Source of the DNA: Acanthamoeba lenticulata
Lineage: Eukaryota > Discosea > Longamoebia > Acanthamoebidae
DNA length: 29,434 nucleotides
NCBI GenBank assembly: GCA_002179805.1
Contig: NAVB01001275.1
Location: forward strand, 1-29,434
Direction: 5' to 3'
The notes beneath the pieces are model-generated. The model was not told where the DNA came from and did not search any database. It saw nothing but the letters and a program-made list of their open reading frames with translations. Positions 19,145 through 29,135 of this stretch are shown here, in pieces (position 1 is the first letter of the stretch; every line of letters starts with the position of its first letter). Made by a program: the position numbers and the translations under genes.

Positions 19145-22100
19145 ATGGATTTGCGCTCGGATGAGACCCTGCCCGAGGGTGAGTGGTCAAGTGGCGCAAG
19201 GGCTGGTGAATCTGCCACCGATCCCAATGTTGCCCATCGTCGCTCAAGGCACAGAAAACGGAGTCACCCCAAGGAGAAGGGAAGCGAACGCCAACGACAC
19301 AAGCGAGCCAGAGGTACCTCAACCTGATTTTTCTTTTCCCGTTTGATTGGCAGGTTTAACCATCGGCTCCCAGAACCGAAACACAAAGAAAGGGAGCTTG
19401 GTGGAAACGAACGAGCAGAGCACGACCAAGACGCAGGCTCTGAGCTGGAGCCGCTGTTGGGTGCTATGGGATGGCGCACCCTCTTGGCTTCGCCGCGGGA
19501 CACCTCGAACGAGGTACGGCCGTCACGCAACCGTGCAACGCCCACAGACTCTGGCCCTCTATAGACCCCATCCACGGCTTGACGCTGCTTCGTTGTACAG
19601 GACGTGCTCAGCTTCGTTGCGCTCTGGGAAAAGCTGTGGATGGAGTCGCCCGCCACCTTTCCCGCCCTTTTGCGCCGATTGCTGCGAGAGCACTACCCCG
19701 CGGACCATAAGACGACTCTGGACATCGTCATAACCACCTTGCTCTCTTTTCACCCGCAATTCATCGCCAGCGTTCTTGACGGTATGTACGGCCCCTCTCT
19801 AAGGAAGTTCTGCGCTGACGAACCGCCCCAGTCTTCATCGACATGCTGGTCTCTCAGGAGAGATCAGCGCGAGGCCGCGGCCATGCCACCTACAGCCGCA
19901 ATGAGATTCCTTTTTCGGCATTCCTCAACATGTTTCTCCCCTCCTCCGAACGAGACCCAGCGAGCGCGCACAGGTGCTTCCTCCTGTTTGTCCATCTATC
20001 GCCCCTCACTAACACGAACGCGGTATCTGTATTCGGGCAGACTCACGATCTCTTGCCGCGAAATCCTTCAGCACTTGCATCAGCGCTTCCTGAACATGCC
20101 GTCCACCAGGTAAGCCGTTGCTGCCCCTCTATGGCGCGCTTTAAACCAGTCAGCGACGCATCTCACCCTACGGCAATGCTCCCTCCCCCTCGTTTCTCAA
20201 GACAACAAACAAGCAACAAAAACTCTGGTGAGGCTCACCTGTGCCACTGGTTGACCGACTGCCTCGTGGAGGTAAGTGCATCTGCTTCCTCTCCTCTTAT
20301 GATCTGCACATACACATGCTCAAGAGGTTGTCTTTGTCGCAACAGGCTTCATCTGCGCTACGCGAGGAGCACTTCCAGCTGCTACTTGATAATTGTTACC
20401 ACGACTTATCGGCGCCGGGCCACCAAGGCGCGGCCCAACGGCCTCTCCGTCTTTTCCGGCGCTTCCCCGAGTCCAACTTATCGCTCGAGGCTAAGCTCGA
20501 CAAGCTCAGAGCCGTCCTCCTCATGGAGCACACTCACTATGGCAAACTGTCCCTCGCGCACACTGTTGTACCGCTGCTCTTGTCGCTGCACCAGCGCCTC
20601 GCACGCGAGCAGGCAACACGCGACGTTGACGGTGCCGACCTCGTTCGACGGCTGCTCGTCCCCTTTGCGCCCGTGCTCCTTCTCTACTTCTCTCAGCCGG
20701 CCAACGTACACTCGGAAAAGCTGCTGCACCAGCTATTGCACTCTTCGGCGCACCCGCCGCACAGTGTGGCCACGGTCATCGCGTTGATGGACCTCCTCGT
20801 TGTCATTTTCTCCTCCGCCGAGCACGCAGTACGCTCACCCTTCATGAACCGAGTGAAGGCTGCTTGTTGACATGCCCGGTGGGTGTGCGGTGAATTTATA
20901 GGATGGACCCCACGCCGAGGCCGTCCATGCCGCTCTAGCCGAAGCCTTTCATGGCAAGGTGCGTCCCGCAGCGCCAACATCAGTTTGTTAGAGAAGTCCC
21001 ACTCACTTATTTCCTGCGACTGCCGTGGGACAGCAGAAACAGAAACATTCTTTGCCGTCGGTGGAACCCTGGCACTGGTTTCGGGCCCACTTCCTCACCC
21101 CGCTGCTCGAGGTGCGTCAACATTGCCTCAAAGGAGGTTTGTGCTGGCCAACCTCAGGAATCGCTGACATGATACCCTTCCCTCCCTTTTACCCATCTCT
21201 TCTCAGGCGTTGGCTGAGGGCCAGCCGCAGCCTGTGGACGACGCTGAAGATTTTGCCGGTGCGCCGGCTCCCGTGCCACGAGTGGCTGCCGTCGCAGAGG
21301 CACTCCTGCGGCGCGTTTTTGCGAACGCGTCTTATGCACACCTCCTCTATGGCGCGACCCTCGAGATGGAGGCCCGCCAGTCCGGCGTTCAGTGGGTATG
21401 TTTCCCCGTTGTCTCACCGACGCCTCTTCCTTGCAACAGCGCATGAGAGACTCACGCGGTTGCAAAAAAATGACTGCAGGAGGACAAGAGGCAGCAGCTG
21501 GTGGCATCCTTCGTGGGCGCGCTCACGGCGTACGGCAAGTCAGTTGAGGCCAAGGTGGCCGAGATGTGGGAAGAAGCCTGGCGCGCGGCCCAGCCTGACC
21601 CCCAGCCCGCGGTCTGGGCGCACCGGCTCAAGCCCCTTCTCGCCAGCTACCCGGTCCTCCCGCCGCTGTTCCGACGAGTAGCTCAGCACGCCTTTGTCGC
21701 GTTCCTCGAGCGCGTGCTGCCCGAGCAGCCGACGCTCGAGGACGCCCTGCTGACGGCCGGCCTTGAGATCCTGGAGCGGATCCTGTTCTTCTTCCTGCTC
21801 GAGAGCGACCCGCACGTCGCGGCTGGCGATGAGGGCAAGCGCTCTAGCGACGCCAGCAGGCACCGTCGGGACCACGGGGCTCGTTCCGCTAGCGGCGAGC
21901 AGCTGGTCTTCGTGGAGCCCTTCCTTGTGCTCGTGCAGTTCATCTCCGGCCGTGCATCAACGGGCCTTCTTCCCTCGACGGCTTACAGCCGCCTCCAGCG
22001 ATACGTGGCGCGCTTGCTGGGCATCGTCGCCTCCAACTGCGCCTGCTCGACCGCGTTCGAGTCGGGGCTCGTGGCCCACCTCTCGTCGCCCTCCTATCCC

Positions 22101-23927
22101 TTCCCCTCGTCGGCGACACTGTCGTCGGTTGGCACCAGCGGCAGCGGGTCAGCGACTCCGTTGGCCACCGCTGCGGTGACCTTCCCCTCGCCTTCGGTCC
22201 TCGTCTCGCCTTCGCCTGCGTACCCCACAGGGCCAGCGGCCGCCCTTGTCGGCTATTCCTTTGCTAAGCTGGGCGTCTTTTCGGCTACAGGAGGTACATA
22301 CCCTTTTGTTTTACTTACTTTATTTTTGTTTTAAAAACTGCAAAAAAAAATATCTGACTGTTTTTCCCAGCTTCGGCCCAGGACGAGCCGATGCCCGAGT
22401 CTGCGCCGCCGGGAGCTGTGCTTATGTCGCCCTACCAGCCCAAAACCGGCACGCGAGGCTTCCAGCCTCACCACCAGGGCGGTACGGGGTCATGTGTTTG
22501 GTGATCCAGCGTGGGGCGGTGGCTGACTAACGAGGCCGGGTGCAGGTGGAAGAAAGGCGGCGGCGCAGCATCACCACAAGCGGGACGAAGAAGCTGACGT
22601 CTCCAATGCTGCTGAGAGGCTCAGGCAGAGCACCGCCCTGTTGCTCCACACCCTGAAGCGCGATCGAGCGACGACGGAAGACCTGGAGTCCACCATGGAT
22701 ATTGAAGCTACCACGACCGATGACGTGCGCTTCCTCCGCGATGCGCTGACGCGCGGCCGCGCGATGGAGGCCACCTTCCGCTGTCTCGCGTCGTCAGAGG
22801 ACCCCAGCACGCGCGAAGCCGTCCTCGATCTGCTCGCCGTGCTCGGACACGGGGCTCACCACGGCCTGTGGTCGGCGCGGTCGAACGTGGCCCTGCTGGT
22901 CGCGCTCCTCCACGACCGCGTGCCGAGCGTGGCGGCCAAAGCCGAGCCCTACGTGCGCGATGTGCTGATGGCGCCCGATGGATGCTGCGACGCCCAGCAG
23001 CTGCTCCAGCTCATGCTCGACCGGATCGTCGAAGCCACCGACGCTGAGCATCGCCGGGAGGACGGCCGGTTGCTCACCACCATGGCGTTGCTCGTGGCAG
23101 AGCGGGCGAGCCGCCCTGGCGTGGGCGACGCAGGAGTGCGCCTCGCCCAGCTCGTGAATCAGGTGGACGGGCTGCTCTTCGTCAAGCGCGACCGCGCCCG
23201 AGCCCCACCAGCGTCGTCATCCACTTCGGCCTCATCGTCCAGCGCGCCTCACCCCATGTTGATCGACCTGCTCGCGCAGCTCAACGGGTTTCTTTGTGCC
23301 GTGCCGATCCATGTCGACGCTGGCAACCGCGTGCTGGTGCCGCTCGACGTGCTCCGGCGGGCACTGACCTTTGGCGGCGCACAGAACTGCGGCAGCGCCG
23401 TCGACGACGAGGAGGTCCGACACCAGCAGCTGCGGCTGCTTTCGAGCAGCGCCGTGCACACAGGTAGGCTTCTGGTCGACGTCAGCGCTGACGACACCGC
23501 CCGCGCGTATGCCCGCGCATGCTTAGCCTTTGTCGCAGAGCACATTCCGCTGGCCGTCGCTGTACGGCTAATCCTCTCTTTCATGCCAGCCAGTTTTTCT
23601 TTTTCTCATGCCTCCCCCCCCCAACATAACAGGGCCTCAACAGCACGAGCGAGGTGGTGCGAGACGAGTCGGTGCTCGTCCTCCAGCGGCTCCTAGCAGC
23701 TCCCCACGATGACGGTAATGAATCTCTGCGCTCTTCTTAAAACCTAGTTGGCAACTGACCAAACGGGGGGGGGGGTCTCAGACTCGGCAGCGATCCACCA
23801 GCGCATCGCGGCGCACTTGGACGCACAACTGCGATCGTGCTTGCTTGCCTCCCAATCCAGCACCGTCGCCGCCCTGCGTCTGGCCCTCGCTGCGCTTTCA
23901 CCAAGCCTCTGCCTGGCCTCGCCCTGA
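19145..23927 (+). CDS. Large helical (HEAT-like) protein, unrecognised
   Basis: I do not recognise this protein. From 19601 to the stop, thirteen exons keep frame: 19601-19781, 19832-19973, 20041-20109, 20202-20271, 20346-20828, 20902-20958, 21037-21111, 21207-21395, 21480-22293, 22371-22481, 22546-23561, 23633-23714 and 23782-23927, about 1,145 codons. The product is almost all amphipathic helix, for example LSFVALWEKLWMESPATFPA, ATVIALMDLLVVIFSSAEHA, LLTTMALLVAERA and SVLVLQRLLAAPHDD, with Ser/Ala/Pro-rich breaks near 22090-22240. This looks like an alpha-solenoid scaffold. The N-terminal exons are uncertain: ATG at 19145 with a strong donor at 19179 (gtgagt) is likely, and an acidic exon ending at 19512 joins 19601 in phase, but the link between them is ambiguous. 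Integrator- or CLASP-like scaffolds are possible relatives; I cannot support either. Confidence 0.75.
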
Positions 23928-24024
23928 CGGAACACCGGCTGCAACATCGCGCTCAGCTCTTAAATTATTATCGTTTGTCGCTTGACGATTACATTTTGCA
24001 TCGCTGTACAGAGAGCCGCTCTTT

Positions 24025-25333
24025 TCACGAGATGAGGCACGAGGAGCCGTCTCCGCTCGATGCCCTCGGGGGAGGAACACCAACGGCGGGCAAGGCTTGA
24101 CGCGGTTGCGAGGCACTGTAGGCATTGTAGAAGTAGGCGAGGAGAGAGTCGTACAAAGCCACCATCACGTTTTCTCCTGAGAACACGATTCCATTGTTGT
24201 TCATTTCGCGACCACACAAGACAGACCCCCTCCCTAGGCGCGGCAAGCGCACCTGTGAGCGCGCTGGTCTCAATGAAGCCGATTCGGTGTCGAGCAGCCA
24301 AGGCGAGGCCCTGCTCGCTAGTGACAGCTCGCTTGTCGAGCAGGTCCTTCTTGTTGCCCACCAGCACGATTGCCACGAAAGCGGGGCCGTGCAGCTTTTT
24401 GATCGTTTCGACATGATCCGTCGCATCGGAAAACGTCTTGGGGTCGGTAACATCGTACACGACCAAGTAGGCCTGTAGCATTCATTCGGGAACAAAGTTG
24501 ACGCTGCCTTGTAAGCGCAAGGCTCGATTCTGCTCACAGTGCAAGGAGCGAACCTTGGCCTGACCCCCGCAGCGCCGCAGGGGCACGTAGCGCGTGTGGA
24601 TCGGGAAGGAGTACTGTGGCATCTGCCAAGCATAGGATAACCCACCGTTATAGACGTTCATGTTGTCTCGCCGTGACGGAGGCACAAGGTGACGCAAGAG
24701 ACTTCGCCTCCCTGCGTGCGGTGATCCCCTCCGAATCGCTGAGCATGTCGGATGGGTGCGCCACCATCCATGAAGCGGCCATGATGTGCTGCTGTTCATC
24801 AAGACGGATCGGCTTCCTTACCTTTACCCAGCATGGCCTGTACCGTGAGCCATGGTTAGAGGCTGTATGAGTACTTTGTTTGGGGAGGGGGAGGATGCAT
24901 ACAATGTAAAAGTCGATCACGGCGCCCGGGTAGAGGCTCTGCCGCATCTGCCGGAGGTCGAAGCGACGAACAAAGCGATCAAAGCCCACTTGGCGAGTAC
25001 GTACGAGAAGGGCGGTAAGTGGCAAAGGCGGTAGCACCAGCGCATGTGCAGAACAACATACGATAATACCGCCATAAGGCAAGAGAAGGAGTGGCCCACG
25101 TAAGGCTTGCGTTGTTGAAGCTCCTTACAGGGTGGGCGAGCCATGCACGCATCTCGCGCCACTGTGAGAGGTGTGAGAAAAGTTGCAAGTTAAAACGAAA
25201 GAGGGAAGGGCACCATAAAGGGGTCATGGATCAGCTGGCTCCAAGAACGACAAACTTGACACAACTTTACGAGTTCGGGCGGGGCCAAGTACTCGAATAT
25301 CTTCACCCTAATCTCGTTTGGCAACTCCTCCAT
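24025..25333 (-). CDS. F-box / Ras-like GTPase fusion with CAAX box
   Basis: The N-terminal exon (25214-25333) encodes a clear F-box: MEELPNEIRVKIFEYLAPPE, then LVKLCQVCRSWSQLIHDP, with WREM in the next exon (25129-25161). Downstream comes RQSLYPGAVIDFYIAMLGKG, resembling the first strand and start of a Ras P-loop, ending at a consensus donor (aaag/gtaagg). The C-terminal half is plainly Ras-like: exon 24253-24472 has AYLVVYDVTDPKTF, G4 LVGNKKD and G5 ETSALTG; exon 24025-24176 ends in SSCLIS, a CAAX prenylation signal. Between them G1, switch I and G3 are hard to find: one open frame of the right length (about 70 codons, 24495-24700) reads GRRSLL where GKS is expected and RCGGQA where DTAGQE is expected. 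The phase between exons 2 and 3 is unresolved. An SCF-linked membrane GTPase, a pseudo-GTPase, or two adjacent genes are all possible. Confidence 0.68.
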
Positions 25334-25487
25334 TTTGTATCGACCAAGCGAAACGCAACGCACATTTCCCGCAAACAAAAACAAACAAAAAAAAAAAAAA
25401 CGACCATTTTTATTGGCCAGAAAAAACCCACGGTGGCGTCTTGGAGCACAGCACGCAATTCTGTCCCATTTGATTTGATACAGCAAC
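25334..25487. promoter_or_regulatory. Short divergent promoter, F-box/GTPase and small mitochondrial-like gene
   Basis: Only 154 bp separate the two start codons. An A-rich tract (about 25375-25400) lies in the middle and could act as a nucleosome-excluding poly(dA:dT) element shared by both promoters, which is inference. Confidence 0.5.
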
Positions 25488-25984
25488 ATGAACCGTATCT
25501 GCGGAGGTCTCGCTAAGGGCGCTCAGAAGTTCCAAGCTCTTGAACAGAGCAGCACCAGCTGCGCTTGCAACCAGAAGCTTTACGGCTACCTGGGCACTCA
25601 GTTTGGTTGCTGGTCTAACCGCTGGCAGTCCTTCCCCGGTATCAATTTTCTCCTCGTTGTTTGTGATGGAGGGGGATTAAATTGAAAGCTGGCTCATCGC
25701 CACTCAATATTCGGACTTTATCTTTAGCCGATGCCAAGGCTCTGTGGCGGCGTGTGAGCACGGGTCAGGTCACTATGGGTGAGATTGGCCGTGGTGCTCG
25801 CGCCAGCACCCCCATTCGTACGCTACTATCCCTTCAAGTGACCCCCCCCCCTTTTTTTGTAAATTAGAAAGCTGATGGCAACGCTATTTTAGTGTTCGCC
25901 GCTCTTGCCGGCAACGTTATTGGTCAGGGCGAGTTCCTTTACGCTCCCATCGTCGGTCCCTCCTACACCTACCCCGAGTACTAA
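25488..25984 (+). CDS. Small protein, possibly mitochondrial ATP synthase subunit g-like
   Basis: Three exons keep frame (25488-25638, 25728-25817, 25893-25984), giving 110 residues. The protein starts MNRICGGLAKGAQKFQALEQ and contains YGYLGTQFGCWSNRWQ, ALWRRVSTGQVTMGEIGRG and a C-terminal hydrophobic segment LFAALAGNVIGQGEFLYAPI ending TYPEY. Size, a basic N-terminal half, a helix of the WRRV...GEIGRGA type and a single hydrophobic helix with small-residue GxxxG-like spacing resemble subunit g of the mitochondrial ATP synthase dimer interface. The similarity is weak and the call is tentative. High-quality splice sites and codon usage make the gene itself secure. It could also be another small inner-membrane protein of this lineage. 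Confidence 0.7.
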
Positions 25985-26379
25985 GCTGAGCCAACACGTA
26001 AGCCCTCCCCACTGCATGCGGCCTTACGGTCGTGCAGCCGAGCTGCTCTTTTTCAGCCACAGGCTGCTAACCCTTTCCTTCCTGCCTCGTTGATGTTCTT
26101 AACGTGCAGTCCCACATACGAGGCGTAGCTCTCTTTTACTGTGCGACCAATAAATTTCTTCTTCCCCCTGTACTTGTCCATGGGTCTGTCCAGTTCGCCC
26201 CTCAGCCGCCCGGCTCGCCGCCTCTTGCCGCAAGGAGGCTCTCCTTGAGCTGGCGTGTCGACATTAAACCTAGATTCTTCCTGGTTTGGGGGGGGTGGCG
26301 GAAGCAAAGAATTGCCAGATAGCGAAGTTAGGTCTTTTCTTTCTTCCTCTCTCCCCTCTATCGCAATCGAGGACCCAAC
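25985..26379 (+). promoter_or_regulatory. Intergenic region / promoter of the L10a gene
   Basis: These 395 bp hold the 3' UTR of the small gene and the promoter/5' UTR of the L10a gene. A long pyrimidine tract (about 26333-26360) ends 20 bases before the L10a ATG, like the pyrimidine-rich leaders often seen in ribosomal protein genes. No other feature was seen. Confidence 0.5.
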
Positions 26380-27226
26380 ATGAGCAAACTGCAAGCCGAA
26401 ACCCTCAGCAAAGCCATCGCTGGAGTACTTGCTGGTCGCGTCGACAAGAGCGGCAACAAGAAGAAGCGCAGGTTCTTGGAGACCGTCGAGCTTCAGATTG
26501 GCCTGAAGCAGTATGATCCCCAAAAGGACAAGCGTTTCGCTGGTGCCGTCAAGCTGCCCTACCTTGCCCGCCCCAAGATGAAGATCTGCGTCCTCGGTGA
26601 CGAGCTTCACTGCGATGAGGCCAAGCAGGCTGGTCTTGATTTCCAGACTGCTGAGGATCTCGGCAAGTTCAAGAAGGACAAGAAGATGGTCAAGAAGCTC
26701 GGTATGATTCCCCTCTCGTTCACGTATCCCCAATTCTATCCATTTTTGATAAGGATGACAATACCTGACACCTCTTCTGAAATCGATGAAGAGACTTCTT
26801 CTAGCTTATTTATTCTGATTTTCTTTTCATTCCACCAGCTTCCGTCCATTTAGTCTTTATGCTGACCTTGCTCTTTCTACAGCTGCTCAGTATGACGTCT
26901 TCCTTGCCTCGCCGGCCATCATCAAGCTGATCCCCCGTCTTCTCGGCCCTGGTCTTAACAAGGCCGGCAAGTTCCCGACCCTCATCGACCACAAGACCCC
27001 CATCACTGAGAAGGTCGACCAGATGAAGTCTACCATCAAGTTCCAGCTGAAGAAGGTCATCTGCATGAACGTCGCCGTCGGCCACGTCAAGATGAAGCCC
27101 GAGGAGCTCGACCTCAACATCCGTCTGGCTGTGAACTTCCTCGTGTCGCTCCTGAAGAAGAACTGGCAGAACGTCAAGTGCCTCTACATCAAGAGCTCCA
27201 TGGGCCGTCCTTTCCGCATCTACTAA
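26380..27226 (+). CDS. RPL10A: 60S ribosomal protein L10a (uL1)
   Basis: Component of the L1 stalk of the large ribosomal subunit, which guides exit of deacylated tRNA. Two exons (26380-26701 and 26883-27226) give 221 residues, against 217 in human. The protein starts [17 protein letters not shown] and shows the eukaryotic uL1 signatures [60 protein letters not shown] followed by LNKAGKFPT, and the end [19 protein letters not shown] with RIY. The 181-bp intron falls after KKMVKKL. It is the most conserved protein in the window. A pyrimidine-rich leader precedes the start. Confidence 0.98.
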
Positions 27227-27463
27227 GCGCTCTACTCCGACACTTTGTAAATGACGCTACCCCCCGTACTCTTGACCACCATTCCTCTGCTCTCCATGAG
27301 AGGATTGGGAGGCCAGGCAGTTTGCTCCTCGCGATAAAAAACACTTTCCATCAATCCTTCCTTTTGTTTCTGCGGGAGCACCGCGTCTTTTCTCTTTTTT
27401 CCTTTGGTCCGAGCTCGTCTTCGGAAGAGTTGTCAAGAGAGTACCGGTTGGGTTGTTGCGGCC
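27227..27463. other. Intergenic region L10a / PAP2 gene
   Basis: These 237 bp between two plus-strand genes hold the L10a 3' UTR and the PAP2 promoter. T-rich runs occur at 27355-27405. Nothing else was identified. Confidence 0.4.
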
Positions 27464-28763
27464 ATGTATTCTCGAGGACAGAGCCGAGTGATGGATTTCC
27501 TTCGCACGCCGCCTACCACAGCTCCTATGATGGCTGACTCCATGGAAATGAGCGGATCAGCCGATCGTGATGAGGAGTACGGATTGCTTCGCCATCAACC
27601 CCTCGCCCAGTGGGCCTGGTGGCGGTGGGACTACCTCTTTGATTGGGGTCTGGTCATCCTCCTTGCTCTCGTGGAGCTGTCGCTCACCCAATTCGTGTTC
27701 GACCCCTACGACCGCTTCCTCCCCAAAGACGACCCCTCTTTAAGCTATCCTCTTATGCCCGACACTGTACGTCATCGATCTTTCCGTGGACTAAGGGTCG
27801 CTGTTTGACATGATTATCGTCGATTTGTCTCTCCCAGGTGCCGGCGTGGAGCCTGGCCTTTATCGACGCTCTGGCGCCGATGGTTATCTTCGGTTTGTGG
27901 CAGCTGTTCCTCATGCGGAGCTCGCATGACTTCCATCACGCGTGCCTCGGTCTCACCCAGTCTCTGGCTTTCACTCTCATCTTCACCGACTGCGTCAAGA
28001 TGGCCGCCGGCCGCTACCGGCCCGACTGGTTCGTACTCTTGCTGATGTGTTTTCTTTCGCTGGCTCTATCGGGCACTCATGTGAGGTGGCCACAGGCTCA
28101 CTCGTAACCAGCACGACGCACCGCTGGTTCGGGACGGCCGCCTGTCGTTCCCCTCGGGCCACTCCTCCATCTCCTTTGCCGGGATGGTCTTCCTGTCTCT
28201 CTGGCTCTCCGGCAAGATGGGCCTCTTCCGGTGCGCACCCCCGCCGCCACTTTCCTTCCTCCAAACATCGCTCATCGTGCATCTTCGTCGACCTATCGTG
28301 CAGGCACCACGGGGGCACCACCTGGAAAGCCATCATTGCGCTGATCCCCATCGGCGTCGCCACCGCGGTCGCCGTCTCGCGCGTGATGGACTACCAGTAC
28401 CTCTCCTCCCTCGTTAGTGCCGGGTCATTTTTTTAATTTTTTTTAATTTTTTAAAATACTAATTCCGTTCCCCCATCATCCGTCCAATCCAGCCACCATT
28501 TCTCGGACATCTTGGGCGGCTCCCTGCTGGGGGCGGGTATCGCCGTCTTTTCCTACTTCCTCAACTATCACTCTTTATTCGGTGGTACGCATAGAGAGAT
28601 CATCCAGTGTGCTGCGACCCTTCATCAATCGATGGTTAACCAAACGAAAATTGTTGCTGCTGATGGAGCAGAGAAGAGCCACCTGCCCAAGCTGCGGGTC
28701 GACCAGCGCGCGGTGTACTATTACTACTACCACCCGGGGATGGGCAGCGCGGGCAGCGATTGA
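27464..28763 (+). CDS. PAP2-family lipid phosphate phosphatase
   Basis: Membrane phosphatase acting on phosphatidate or related lipid phosphates. Exons 27464-27766, 27838-28028, 28096-28230, 28304-28396 and 28493-28763 keep frame and give 330 residues. All three catalytic motifs are present: C1 KMAAGRYRPDW (split by the second intron), C2 LSFPSGHSSISF and C3 SRVMDYHHHFSDILGG, the last joined across the AT-rich intron at 28397-28492. Hydrophobic helices flank them: LFDWGLVILLALVELSLTQF, SLAFIDALAPMVIFGLWQLF, SFAGMVFLSLWLSG, AIIALIPIGVATAVAV and LLGAGIAVFSYFLNY. The N-terminus is short, Met/Ser-rich and cytosolic. The 3' end is ambiguous: reading on stops at 28763 (ending YHPGMGSAGSD), while a donor at 28713 could splice to an acidic exon at 28863-29003. 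The ATG at 27464 is the first in frame. Confidence 0.93.
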
Positions 28764-28862
28764 CTCGCGCCGTTCGTTCCTCACCTACTCAAGGTATCCC
28801 TTCTTCTCTTCAAGGCTTGCCTTTGCTCAAGACTAACCGTGTTTGTCACCCTCTTCCTACAG

Positions 28863-29003
28863 CGCATGCTGCACGACTTGGTGGGTGAGGAGAGTGAGGA
28901 CGAGGATCCTTTTAATGACGAAGAGCGGGAGGTGTTGCTGCCCAGTCGGGTGCGCAAGCGATCGAGGGATCGCCTGCACAAGCTCGGTCTGCTGGCCTAC
29001 TGA
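28863..29003 (+). other. Probable alternative last exon of the PAP2 gene
   Basis: After a good acceptor (ttcctacag) this frame encodes RMLHDLVGEESEDEDPF and, after a short acidic/basic stretch, ends KLGLLAY, with composition typical of an exon. It joins in phase to a donor at 28713 (gcg/gtgtac), replacing the tail VYYYYYHPGMG. The upstream candidate donor at 28794 would leave an in-frame TGA at 28761, so it does not work. Either splice variants exist or this is the true end. Confidence 0.55.
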
Positions 29004-29135
29004 CTGGAGCTATTTTTTTTTTCATTTACTTTTTTATATTATTTTTATTTTGTTCTTTTTTTTTTCTCACTCCTTCCTCTTGTAAGTAAAAACAAGTCAC
29101 TGATCCTTCCTGATGATGATCTTGTCAAGTTTGCC
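29004..29135. other. Convergent 3' flank, T-rich
   Basis: These 132 bp separate the last plus-strand exon from the stop of the minus-strand gene at the right edge. The first 70 bases are T-rich on the plus strand and could serve transcript 3' end formation. Confidence 0.4.
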
